Below, piece by piece: positions 1 to 7,826 of a stretch of 64,000 nucleotides of DNA. This stretch comes from Yoonia tamlensis. Its GTDB lineage: Bacteria; Pseudomonadota; Alphaproteobacteria; Rhodobacterales; Rhodobacteraceae. The position numbers were made by a program, and so were the translations under genes. Positions within the stretch are counted from its first letter, which is position 1, and each line of letters starts with the position of its first letter. Below the pieces are notes generated by a model, which saw only the letters and a program-made list of their open reading frames with translations, was not told the DNA's origin and did no database searches. Location: NCBI RefSeq assembly GCF_900115105.1, contig NZ_FOYP01000003.1, forward strand, positions 124,001 through 188,000, given 5' to 3'.

Positions 1-197
1 CCGGTAAACCCCGCAATCTGCGCCGTGACACTGGCAAGCGTTTCTGCGTAGCGGGCATAGGGCACACATTCACCCCAGCCCTGCACACCACCATCCTGCA
101 CCCGCACCGTCAACACTTCGGCCTGCGTGCGTGACCCGCGACTGATGGTAAACACCTGCGCCAGCCGAAATACATCGGCATTCACATCAATCTGCAT
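1..197 (-). CDS. dgcA: N-acetyl-D-glutamate racemase / dipeptide epimerase DgcA, N-terminal part
   Basis: Only the first 65 codons are inside the window; the gene runs off the left edge. Translation from the ATG at 195-197 gives MQIDVNADVF, then a stretch reading FTISRGSRTQAEVLTV and GWGECVPYARYAET, which is the capping-domain start of the enolase-superfamily L-Ala-D/L-Glu epimerases. A purine-rich ribosome site (AAGAAGGGG) precedes the start. It lies 65 bases downstream of dgcN on the same strand; in other proteobacteria this pair acts on D-glutamate, DgcN acetylating it and DgcA racemising the N-acetyl product. The substrate assignment rests on that neighbour and on family knowledge; catalytic residues are outside the window. 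Confidence 0.8.
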   Translation of the reverse strand, partial: MQIDVNADVFRLAQVFTISRGSRTQAEVLTVRVQDGGVQGWGECVPYARYAETLASVTAQIAGFT

Positions 198-262
198 AGA
201 TGCCCCTTCTTTTTTCAACAAATACTCACGGCGGAGCCGATCAAATTTCGCGAAATTTGACC

Positions 263-1264
263 TTACAGTGCCGCAAGCGCATCAACCAGACGACCCGCGC
301 CTTGGCGGAATGTGTCCACCGTAGGCAGCCCCATGCGGGCCTCGATCTCGGCCAGATACGCTTCTGCCTCGGCTTCGGACAAATGCTGCGTATTCACCGA
401 AATACCGATCACCTGACAGTCTGGGTTGGCAACGCGCGCCATCGCCAGCGCAGTATCACGCAGTGTTTCAAGACTTGGCAATGCATAATCCGGCAGTCCG
501 CGCATATGGGTGCGGGTCGGCTCATGCGCAAGGACAAGGGCATCCGGCTGCCCGCCGTGAATCAGTGCCATTGTGACACCGGAATAGGATACGTGGAACA
601 GGCTGCCCTGCCCTTCGATATGATCCCAGTGATCCGCGTCATTATCAGGGGTCAGGTATTCCACCGCGCCCGCCATGAAATCCGCAATCACCGCGTCAAG
701 CGGCACCCCGCCGCCAGTGATCAAAATGCCGGTCTGGCCGGTGGGGCGGAACGTGGATTTCAGCCCCCGTTTTTGCATCTCTGCATCCATCGCAAGACCG
801 GTGTACATCTTGCCGACCGAACAATCGGTGCCGACAGCCAGACACCGCTTGCCAGTGCGTTTTTTCCCATTTGCAATCGGATAGGCCACCGACGGGATAC
901 GCACGTCAAACAAGGTGCGGCCATTCACGCGCGCGGCGGCCATCAGATCGTTTTCATCACGCAGCAGGTTGTGCAAACCTGACGCAATATCAAACCCCAT
1001 TTGCAGGGCTTCGACCAAGACTTCTTTCCAAGCATCAGAAATCACGCCGCCACGGTTGGCAACCCCGATCACAAGCGTTTTTGCACCTGCCTCCTTGGCC
1101 TGCGCAAGCGTCATATCCGCAATGCCCAGATCTGCGCCGCATCCTGGCATGCGGAATTGCCCAACCGCGTTTTCCGGACGCCAGTCCTTGATGCCTTGGG
1201 CCACTTTCGCAGCCAGTTGATCCGGCGCGTCGCCGAGAAACAAAAGATAAGGGGTCTGGATCAT
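263..1264 (-). CDS. dgcN: D-amino acid N-acetyltransferase DgcN (DUF1611 family)
   Basis: The 333-residue protein starts MIQTPYLLFLGDAPDQLAAK. It has the DUF1611 arrangement: an N-terminal Rossmann-like region and a P-loop-type motif GTDCSVGKMYTG near residue 150, followed by TGQTGILITGGGVPLDAV. This family was long annotated only as DUF1611; one branch is known as DgcN, which N-acetylates D-glutamate before racemisation by DgcA, the next gene. A longer frame exists to 1354, but the ATG at 1262-1264 is chosen because CGGAG stands just upstream and the extra 30 residues look unlike the family. A 6-5-6 inverted repeat at 1360-1376 could be its operator. Confidence 0.8.
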   Translation of the reverse strand: MIQTPYLLFLGDAPDQLAAKVAQGIKDWRPENAVGQFRMPGCGADLGIADMTLAQAKEAGAKTLVIGVANRGGVISDAWKEVLVEALQMGFDIASGLHNLLRDENDLMAAARVNGRTLFDVRIPSVAYPIANGKKRTGKRCLAVGTDCSVGKMYTGLAMDAEMQKRGLKSTFRPTGQTGILITGGGVPLDAVIADFMAGAVEYLTPDNDADHWDHIEGQGSLFHVSYSGVTMALIHGGQPDALVLAHEPTRTHMRGLPDYALPSLETLRDTALAMARVANPDCQVIGISVNTQHLSEAEAEAYLAEIEARMGLPTVDTFRQGAGRLVDALAAL

Positions 1265-1359
1265 GGAACTACTCCGGATATATGGGAAACTGTTGCCTGC
1301 ATGGATATAGCGTACAACCTGAAAAGTTATCTCTATTTCATCTGTATATGGCACAACAT

Positions 1360-1376
1360 ACGCAAGTATCTTGCGT
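1360..1376. promoter_or_regulatory. Inverted repeat upstream of dgcN, candidate operator
   Basis: A perfect interrupted palindrome, ACGCAA-GTATC-TTGCGT, lies 96 bases upstream of the dgcN start. The spacing and symmetry suit a dimeric regulator. A LysR-type regulator controls dgcN-dgcA elsewhere, but no such gene lies next to the pair in this window, so binding is inference. Confidence 0.4.
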
Positions 1377-1417
1377 CAATATGGCGAACTTCGAATAATA
1401 TCGTGCGTTTGGCGTAG

Positions 1418-1435
1418 GGTGGATCCTGATCCACC
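1418..1435. repeat. Perfect inverted repeat GGTGGATC-CT-GATCCACC
   Basis: Eight-base arms are separated by two bases and flanked by GTAG on the left. It lies between the amt terminator and the dgcN promoter. The arms would form a very stable hairpin. It has no T-tract of its own, so it looks more like an intergenic palindromic element than a terminator; genome copy number is unknown. Confidence 0.5.
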
Positions 1436-1450
1436 ACTGCCACAAAAAAA

Positions 1451-1470
1451 CCCGGGCGCAAACGCCCGGG
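1451..1470 (-). terminator. Rho-independent terminator of glnK-amt
   Basis: An eight-base GC stem, CCCGGGCG with CGCCCGGG, encloses a four-base loop and is followed on the minus strand by seven T residues (1444-1450). It stands 28 bases past the amt stop codon, exactly where the glnK-amt transcript should end. Confidence 0.9.
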
Positions 1471-1498
1471 TCAAGATCACGTAACTGATAGAAAAGTA

Positions 1499-2821
1499 TC
1501 AGCCTTTCGAGAATTCAGGATAGGCTTCCATGCCCAGTTCGGACACATCCAGACCGTTGATTTCAGCTTCCTGAGAAACCCGGATACCCATTGTGGATTT
1601 CAGCAGAACCCAAACCACCGCGCTGACAACAAAGACAAAGATGCCGATTGCTGCAAAGCCGATGAATTGTGTCACAAAGCTTGTGCCGTCTGTGTAGAAC
1701 GGAACCGCCATTGTGCCCCAGAAACCGGCCACAAGGTGAACAGGGATCGCACCGACAACGTCATCGATTTTCAGTTTGTCGAGCATTGGAACAACCAGCA
1801 CAACGATCAGACCACCGATACCACCGATCCACAGAGCACCGAACAAGGATGGGTCAAGCGGCCCGGCAGTGATCGAAACCAGACCAGCCAACGCGCCGTT
1901 CAGCACCATTGTCAGATCGACCTTTTTGTACATGATCTGTGTCAGACCCAGCGCAACAACAGAACCAGCAGCAGCAGCCATGTTGGTGTTTGCAAAGATG
2001 CGGCCAACGTCAGTGATGTCGCCAACAGTACCCGCAGCCAGCTGCGAACCACCGTTAAAGCCGAACCAACCCAACCACAGGATAAATGTACCCAAAGTGG
2101 CAAGTGTCAGGTTTGAACCCGGCATCGGGATTGTACGGCCGTCTTTGTATTTACCAATACGTGGCCCAAGGATCAGCGCACCGGCAAGGGCCGCAAAACC
2201 ACCAGCAGCGTGCACAAGTGTAGAACCGGCGAAGTCAGAGAAGCCCATTTCAGACAACCAGCCGCCGCCCCACTGCCAAGATGCTTCGATCGGGTAGATG
2301 AAGCCTGTCAGCACGACAACGAAGATCAGGAATGGCCACAGTTTGATGCGCTCGGCCAGCGTACCGGACACGATTGACGCGGTTGTCGCACAGAACATCA
2401 ACTGGAAGAAGAAGTCGGACGCAACGGATGCGTAATCCAGTGCGGCATCGGCTGCTTCAAGGCCAACCGGCTCAAGCGAAGTAATGTTAAAGAAGCCGCC
2501 AACCCAGCCGGATACGATCCAGCCGTCGCCTGGGTACATCAGGTTAAAGCCAACCAGCCAGTACATGATCGACGCGATTGAAAACAGCGCGATGTTCTTT
2601 GTCAGCTGTGTGGTCACGTTCTTTGAACGCACCAGACCGGCTTCGAGCATCGCAAAACCGGCTGCCATCCAGAACACCAGAAAGCCGCCCACAAGGAACA
2701 GCAAGGTGGTCATCAGGTAGGGTCCGATTTCGTCGAATGTTGGGGCAGCATCCTGCGCCAACGCAAATGTCGGCAAAAGCGCAAGGCCCGCACCAACAAG
2801 AAGTGATTTGTTCAGTTTCAT
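1499..2821 (-). CDS. amtB: Ammonium transporter Amt
   Basis: The 440-residue inner-membrane channel begins with a signal peptide (residues 1-22, ending FALAQ), as usual in Amt proteins, followed by about eleven membrane helices. The twin histidines of the conduction pore can be seen in STLVHAAGG and GAIPVHLVAG. The conserved FGFNGGSQLAAG stretch is also present. It imports ammonium under nitrogen shortage and is gated by GlnK, encoded 24 bases upstream on the same transcript. A strong terminator follows the gene. Length and motif set are normal for the family. Confidence 0.95.
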   Translation of the reverse strand: MKLNKSLLVGAGLALLPTFALAQDAAPTFDEIGPYLMTTLLFLVGGFLVFWMAAGFAMLEAGLVRSKNVTTQLTKNIALFSIASIMYWLVGFNLMYPGDGWIVSGWVGGFFNITSLEPVGLEAADAALDYASVASDFFFQLMFCATTASIVSGTLAERIKLWPFLIFVVVLTGFIYPIEASWQWGGGWLSEMGFSDFAGSTLVHAAGGFAALAGALILGPRIGKYKDGRTIPMPGSNLTLATLGTFILWLGWFGFNGGSQLAAGTVGDITDVGRIFANTNMAAAAGSVVALGLTQIMYKKVDLTMVLNGALAGLVSITAGPLDPSLFGALWIGGIGGLIVVLVVPMLDKLKIDDVVGAIPVHLVAGFWGTMAVPFYTDGTSFVTQFIGFAAIGIFVFVVSAVVWVLLKSTMGIRVSQEAEINGLDVSELGMEAYPEFSKG

Positions 2822-2844
2822 AACTTATGTCCCTTAATTCGCGC

Positions 2845-3183
2845 TTACAACGCGTCGTCGTTGGTTTCGCCCGTCCGCACGCGAACAGCGCCTTCAACGT
2901 CGAGAACGAAAATCTTGCCGTCGCCGATTTTTTCGGTTTTGGCGGTGGATGCGATTGTTGAAACAACCTCTTCGGCCATTGAATCCGGCACGACGACCTC
3001 GAGCTTGACCTTAGGCACAAAATTCACGGCGTATTCCGCGCCGCGATAGATTTCCGTATGACCGGATTGCGAGCCAAAGCCCTTGATTTCCGACACCATC
3101 ATGCCGCGCACACCCACGGTGGTCAGCGCCTCGCGGACCTCCTCGAGCTTGAACGGCTTGATTGTTGCAATGATGAGTTTCAC
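2845..3183 (-). CDS. glnK: Nitrogen regulatory protein P-II (GlnK)
   Basis: The 112-residue protein reads MKLIIATIKPFKLEEVREAL, the standard P-II start. It carries the T-loop HTEIYRGAEYAV with the uridylylated tyrosine (Tyr51) and the C-terminal ATP-binding stretch IGDGKIFV. An upstream in-frame ATG at 3219 would add 12 unrelated residues. The GTG at 3181-3183 is preferred because AGGGGA precedes it and it gives the exact family length. It senses 2-oxoglutarate and ATP/ADP and blocks Amt when nitrogen is sufficient. It is first in a two-gene operon with amt. I looked for a sigma-54 promoter upstream and did not find one with correct spacing. Confidence 0.95.
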   Translation of the reverse strand: MKLIIATIKPFKLEEVREALTTVGVRGMMVSEIKGFGSQSGHTEIYRGAEYAVNFVPKVKLEVVVPDSMAEEVVSTIASTAKTEKIGDGKIFVLDVEGAVRVRTGETNDDAL

Positions 3184-3311
3184 GTTCGTCCCCTTGCAAA
3201 ATTTAATTGCGCACCGCATCTGTCAGCGGTGGCTTGCAAAGGGACAAAAACCGCGTGTAGCCGGTCCCGGCAAGGTTACAGCACCGTTAAACCGCCCCCC
3301 AAACCGGCACA

Positions 3312-3342
3312 GTTGCACAATTTTTGCACAAATTGTGACAAT
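3312..3342. promoter_or_regulatory. Repeated TTGCACAA and palindrome AATTGTGACAATT
   Basis: TTGCACAA occurs at 3312-3319 and again at 3323-3330, 11 bases apart (one helical turn). A perfect 13-base palindrome AATTGT-G-ACAATT follows at 3330-3342. The cluster lies in the divergent region between glnK and the penicillin-binding protein gene. It looks like a multi-site operator; the cognate regulator is unknown. Confidence 0.4.
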
Positions 3343-3457
3343 TGCTTAATTATCAGGCGCAATAAAAACACAGCAAGCGCGACTCATGACGCTCTACATT
3401 TGGAGATTCTCGGGTTATGGTCGCGCAAAATCTGTAAAACAACCAATCGAGCAAGCA

Positions 3458-5596
3458 ATGACTGGAAACGGCAAACGACGGACGCCACTGGTGGCCGATA
3501 GGCGCTACCCTACAAAAGCGGCCCCCAAGAAAAAGCCCCCAGCGAAACCCGCCGCCCGCCGCAAGGCCGCGCCAAAACGGCGCAAGCCGCGCGGGCTATT
3601 GGGCTGGATGCTGCTGCCGTTCATGTGGGCGTTTCGCCTGATCTGGGCGTTCGCTTGGCGCATCGGGCTAGTTGTCGGGCTAATCATTGCCGGATTTTCG
3701 CTGTATTTCGCAGCGCAAATGCCCCCCGTCGAAGACCTCATCGACGGGCGCACGCGCGGATCGGTCACGATGACCGACTACCGTGGCGAAGTCTTTGCAT
3801 GGCGCGGCGACCAATTCGGCGGCATGGTCACTGTCGACACGGTGTCAGACCATCTGGTCAATGCCGTCATCGCGACCGAAGACAAACGCTTTTACTGGCA
3901 CTTCGGCATTTCACCGCGCGGGATCGCTTCAGCGGTGCGCATCAACCTGCGCGAAGGACGCGGACCCCTATCCGGTCACGGTGGGTCAACAATCACACAA
4001 CAAACCGCCAAACTGCTTTGTCTGGGCGTCCCGTTCGATCCCAATGAATGGGAATCTGAAACCGACTATGAAAACGACTGCCGCCGCGGATCACTTTGGC
4101 GCAAGGCCCGCGAGGCCGTGTTTTCGGTCGGGATGGAAATTGCTTATACAAAGGATGAAATCCTCGCCATCTATTTGAACCGTGCCTATCTGGGCGCAGG
4201 CGCGCGCGGGTTTGAAGCTGCGGCCCAACGCTATTTCGGTATTCCGGCGCGGGCGCTTGACCCTGCCCAATCCGCAATGCTGGCCGGTCTATTGACTGCA
4301 CCATCCACCTTGGCCCCCACAAGCAACCTGCAACGCTCGCAAGACCGTGCATCTGTGGTAATCGGCCTGATGCAAGACCAAGGCTACCTATCCGAGGCCG
4401 AGGCCCGCGATGCCCGCGTTAACCCCGCAACCCTGTCCGATACCGCACGCGCCAATGCGGCGACATTCTTTGCCGATTGGATCATGCGCAGCGGGCCGGA
4501 ATCATTCACCCGCAACACCACCGAAGATGTGTTCATCCGCACCACGCTTGACCAGGATATCCAGACAGCCGCCGAAGAGGCGATGATCTCTGTGTTTGAA
4601 AACGACGTGCGCGAAGGGTCCGAGGCCCAAGCGGCGATTGTTGTGATGTCCGCAGACGGGGCCGTGCGCGCCATGGTCGGCGGCCGCAATATCGGCGAAA
4701 CAGGTGCGTTCAACCGCGCAACCCAAGCCAACCGGCAAACCGGTTCTTCATTCAAGCCGTTTATATTTGCGGCCGCCCTTGATCTGGGCATGTCGCCCTA
4801 TGCCATGATCGACGATGCGCGCACCTGTTGGAGCAGGCGCGGCGCTGGCGATTGGTGCCCCGAAAACTATGACCGCGAGTTCAAAGGTCCCGTCACGCTG
4901 ATCCAAGCGCTTGCCGAAAGCCGCAACATCCCCGCAATTCTTCTGTCCGAGGACATCGGCCGCGAACTGGTGCGCAATGTTGCCAACGGTTTCGGGTTGA
5001 ACGGCGATCTGGCTGCGGGTCCCGCCCTTGCGCTTGGCGTATCGGAAAGCACCCTGTTGGATATGACCGGTGCCTATGCGGGCATCCTGAACGGCGGATC
5101 GCAGGTGACGCCCTACGGGTTGGTTGATCTGCGCATTCGGGGCGACAATGAATCGCTCATGGATTCCCAAAGTGCCGGTATTGGTGAACGGATCATCAGT
5201 CAGGACGCGGCCCGCCAGTTGACATGGATGATGACCAAAGTTGTCGAAGAAGGCACTGGGCGGCGCGCGCGGATTGATGGATGGGAAATTGCCGGCAAAT
5301 CCGGCACCACCCAAGGATCGCGTGACGCATGGTTTATTGCCTTTACCGGCGATTATGTGACCGGTGTCTGGATAGGGTATGACGATAACCGCCCGCTTAG
5401 CGGTGTAACCGGTGGCGGGCTGCCGGCAACGATCTGGCGCGAAACCATGACCCGTGTGCTGGCCGACAAGACCCCCACCCCGTTGCCAATGACAATTCCG
5501 CAGCGCCCCGCTGATTCCGGACTATTGCAAAGTCAGGGCGGCGAGGTGCTGGATCAGGATATCCTGAACCTGCTGGATTCAATTATCGGGAATTAA
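3458..5596 (+). CDS. Class A penicillin-binding protein (transglycosylase/transpeptidase)
   Basis: This bifunctional cell-wall synthase has about 712 residues from the ATG at 3458. A very basic cytoplasmic tail (residues 1-50, rich in Lys, Arg, Pro and Ala) is followed by a membrane anchor at about 55-85. The GT51 glycosyltransferase domain shows ATEDKRFYWHFG with its catalytic Glu near 140, and GGSTITQQTAK. The transpeptidase domain shows TGSSFKPF with the active Ser near 430, SRN near 487 and KSGTTQG near 612. It polymerises and crosslinks peptidoglycan at the outer face of the inner membrane. A longer frame to 3386 exists, but the ribosome site is weak at both, so the start is uncertain. 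The last four bases overlap the convergent gene. Confidence 0.9.
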   Translation: MTGNGKRRTPLVADRRYPTKAAPKKKPPAKPAARRKAAPKRRKPRGLLGWMLLPFMWAFRLIWAFAWRIGLVVGLIIAGFSLYFAAQMPPVEDLIDGRTRGSVTMTDYRGEVFAWRGDQFGGMVTVDTVSDHLVNAVIATEDKRFYWHFGISPRGIASAVRINLREGRGPLSGHGGSTITQQTAKLLCLGVPFDPNEWESETDYENDCRRGSLWRKAREAVFSVGMEIAYTKDEILAIYLNRAYLGAGARGFEAAAQRYFGIPARALDPAQSAMLAGLLTAPSTLAPTSNLQRSQDRASVVIGLMQDQGYLSEAEARDARVNPATLSDTARANAATFFADWIMRSGPESFTRNTTEDVFIRTTLDQDIQTAAEEAMISVFENDVREGSEAQAAIVVMSADGAVRAMVGGRNIGETGAFNRATQANRQTGSSFKPFIFAAALDLGMSPYAMIDDARTCWSRRGAGDWCPENYDREFKGPVTLIQALAESRNIPAILLSEDIGRELVRNVANGFGLNGDLAAGPALALGVSESTLLDMTGAYAGILNGGSQVTPYGLVDLRIRGDNESLMDSQSAGIGERIISQDAARQLTWMMTKVVEEGTGRRARIDGWEIAGKSGTTQGSRDAWFIAFTGDYVTGVWIGYDDNRPLSGVTGGGLPATIWRETMTRVLADKTPTPLPMTIPQRPADSGLLQSQGGEVLDQDILNLLDSIIGN

Positions 5597-5952
5597 TACT
5601 CGTCGTCTTCGCACCGCGCATAGCGGAATGCATAGCCGTTCCAGATCATGATGATGCCGGGGGCCTCGGCATCATTCATCAAGATCGCCCGCTCGGACCA
5701 TGTCTGCCCTTCGCCCGAGCATTCCATTTGGTAAATCATGGCATCCATATCTTCGATATCAACGGGGTTGATCATCCGGCACTGCATTTCGACGCCATAA
5801 AAAATGTCCTCTCTGATTTCGAGAGAACCGCCATCCGTTCCGACAAGCGCACATTCCGAATGGGCGGTTTGTTTGTATATCCCGTCAAACGGGTCGGCAA
5901 ACGCAAGATTGGGAGCAAGCAGCGCAAGAACGATTTTGGGAAAATATGTCAT
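5593..5952 (-). CDS. Small secreted protein of unknown function
   Basis: The 119-residue protein has a clear signal peptide (MTYFPKIVLALLAPNLAFA, cleavage before DPFDG). The mature part has four cysteines (in SECAL, MQCRM, MECSG and ARCEDD) and could form two disulfides in the periplasm. No domain is recognised. It overlaps the end of the penicillin-binding protein gene by four bases in the convergent sense. Similar short Cys-containing periplasmic proteins are common in Rhodobacteraceae, which is family-level experience and not evidence for a function. Confidence 0.65.
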   Translation of the reverse strand: MTYFPKIVLALLAPNLAFADPFDGIYKQTAHSECALVGTDGGSLEIREDIFYGVEMQCRMINPVDIEDMDAMIYQMECSGEGQTWSERAILMNDAEAPGIIMIWNGYAFRYARCEDDEY

Positions 5953-6092
5953 GCCCTAATGCTAACGGGAATTAGAGGCTGATCAATCTGCAAAATAGCT
6001 GTCAGGCAATTTTTCACAGGCGTAGATTGCAGGTTAACCCTCTTGTGTTTTGCTATAGGCTGCGCAAAACCTGCGTCAGCAAGGATATTTTG

Positions 6093-7826
6093 ATGCCCGC
6101 CAATGCCAAAGGTCTGTCCCAACTGCGCACCGCACGGCGATCCAGCCGCGCGCTGTATTGGGCGGTTGCGATTTTCAGCTTTTTTGTAAACCTGCTGATG
6201 CTGACAGGGCCGCTTTATATGCTCAATGTCTATGACAGGGTGCTTAGCTCGCGCTCGCTCGAGACATTGATCGCGCTTTCTGCGCTGGTTGCGTTTCTTT
6301 ACGGGATGATGGGGATATTGGACTATGTGCGTGGCCGGATCATGGCCCGCGTAGGCGCACGGCTTCAGGCGCAGCTTGACCGCCCTGTATTTGCAGCCGT
6401 GTTGCAGGCCACAACGCTTGCGCGCGCACCGCGCGAGGCCGCCACAGGTTTGCGCGATCTCGAAGCTGTGCAGCGCATGATCACATCGCCCGCATTGATG
6501 GCGCTGTTTGATCTGCCATGGGCGCCGCTGTTTTTTATCGGTATTTTCATCTTCCATCCGCTGATGGGATTTCTCGCGCTGGCGGGGGCCGCGATATTGG
6601 TGAGCGTGGCGGTGATGAACCAGATTAGCAGCCGCAGACCGCTGGGCACGGCCCATGCGGCGCGGTTTGCCGCCGATCAACTGGGCAACCAGATCCGTCA
6701 GGAAAGCGAAATGGTCCATTCGCTGGGCATGCGCGGCGCGGCCTTCGGGCGCTGGCAGGGGGCGCGCGGCAAATCGCTCGAGGCGTCGATCGCGGCGGCG
6801 GATACATCGGGCACATTTACCGCCATGACCAGAACCTTCCGCCTGTTCTTGCAGTCGGCGATGCTCGGGCTTGGTGCCTATCTGGTATTGAACAACCAGC
6901 TGTCGCCGGGGGCGATGATCGCGGGATCTATCCTGCTTGGGCGCGGGTTGGCACCGGTCGAGCTGATCGTCGGCCAATGGGCCGTGTTCCAAAGTGGGCG
7001 CGCGGGCTGGAAGAACCTGTCGGTCCTGCTTAGCGAAGTACCCGCCGAAGCGCCACGTACCGCCCTACCCAAACCCAAGGCGCATTTGCGGGTTGAACAG
7101 GTCACCGTTGTCCCGCCCGGCGAAGCCCTACCCGCACTGCGCGTGATGAGCTTTGAGGTCAACCCCGGCCAAGCCGTCGGTGTGATCGGTAATTCTGGCG
7201 CGGGCAAATCCACGCTTGCGCGGGTGCTGACGGGTGTTTGGCAACCGGCGACTGGCAAGGTGCGGCTTGATGGGGCTGCGCTTGAACAATATGACCCTGA
7301 CATATTGGGCCAATATATTGGCTATCTGCCGCAGCGGGTGCAGCTTTTTGACGGCACGATCAAGGAAAATATCGCCCGCATGGCGTTGCAGCCGGATGAT
7401 GCCGCCGTTGTCAAAGCCGCACAGAAATCCGCCGCCCACGACATGATTTTGCGGCTGCCTGATGGTTATGACACGCGTGTAACGGCCAATGGCGGGCGCC
7501 TGTCGGGCGGACAGATCCAGCGGATCGGACTGGCGCGCGCCCTATATGGAGATCCGGTTGTGCTGGTGCTGGACGAGCCGAATTCGAACCTCGACAATGC
7601 TGGGTCCATCGCCTTGAACCAAGCGATCAAGACGCTCAAATCCGAAGGGGCAATCGTGTTCATCATGGCGCACCGCCCCGCCGCGATTCAGGAATGCGAC
7701 GCGCTTTTGGTGATTGAAAACGGCACGCGACGCGCATTCGGCCCAAAAGATGCGGTGATGGCCGAACTGGTCAAGAACCACGGTGAAATCCAGCGCGCAA
7801 GCGGCAAAGCCGGAGGCGTATCATGA
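6093..7826 (+). CDS. Type I secretion ABC transporter, PrtD-type permease/ATPase
   Basis: The 577-residue inner-membrane exporter half-transporter has a transmembrane domain of about six helices (residues 20-300) fused to an ATPase domain. The latter has Walker A GNSGAGKST, signature LSGGQIQRIGLARAL and Walker B VVLVLDEPNSNLD. The beginning, RTARRSSRALYWAVAIFSFF, and PWAPLFFIGIFIFHP are typical of the PrtD/LipB group that exports RTX-type proteins lacking an N-terminal leader. The ATG at 6093 follows AAGGAT; an upstream in-frame ATG at 6027 lacks a ribosome site. The stop overlaps the start of the membrane-fusion partner by four bases. No exported substrate gene is adjacent. Confidence 0.9.
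   Translation: MPANAKGLSQLRTARRSSRALYWAVAIFSFFVNLLMLTGPLYMLNVYDRVLSSRSLETLIALSALVAFLYGMMGILDYVRGRIMARVGARLQAQLDRPVFAAVLQATTLARAPREAATGLRDLEAVQRMITSPALMALFDLPWAPLFFIGIFIFHPLMGFLALAGAAILVSVAVMNQISSRRPLGTAHAARFAADQLGNQIRQESEMVHSLGMRGAAFGRWQGARGKSLEASIAAADTSGTFTAMTRTFRLFLQSAMLGLGAYLVLNNQLSPGAMIAGSILLGRGLAPVELIVGQWAVFQSGRAGWKNLSVLLSEVPAEAPRTALPKPKAHLRVEQVTVVPPGEALPALRVMSFEVNPGQAVGVIGNSGAGKSTLARVLTGVWQPATGKVRLDGAALEQYDPDILGQYIGYLPQRVQLFDGTIKENIARMALQPDDAAVVKAAQKSAAHDMILRLPDGYDTRVTANGGRLSGGQIQRIGLARALYGDPVVLVLDEPNSNLDNAGSIALNQAIKTLKSEGAIVFIMAHRPAAIQECDALLVIENGTRRAFGPKDAVMAELVKNHGEIQRASGKAGGVS

Noticed and set aside
3184..3457. A possible sigma-54 promoter for glnK-amt
   Set aside because: TTGCA elements are present, but no GG and GC pair has the required ten-base separation on the minus strand.
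5949..6992. A 347-codon open frame on the minus strand across the type I secretion ATPase gene
   Set aside because: It is the antisense of a gene with clear ABC motifs; its composition is Arg/His/Gln-rich, as expected for a shadow frame in GC-rich DNA, and it has no ribosome site.
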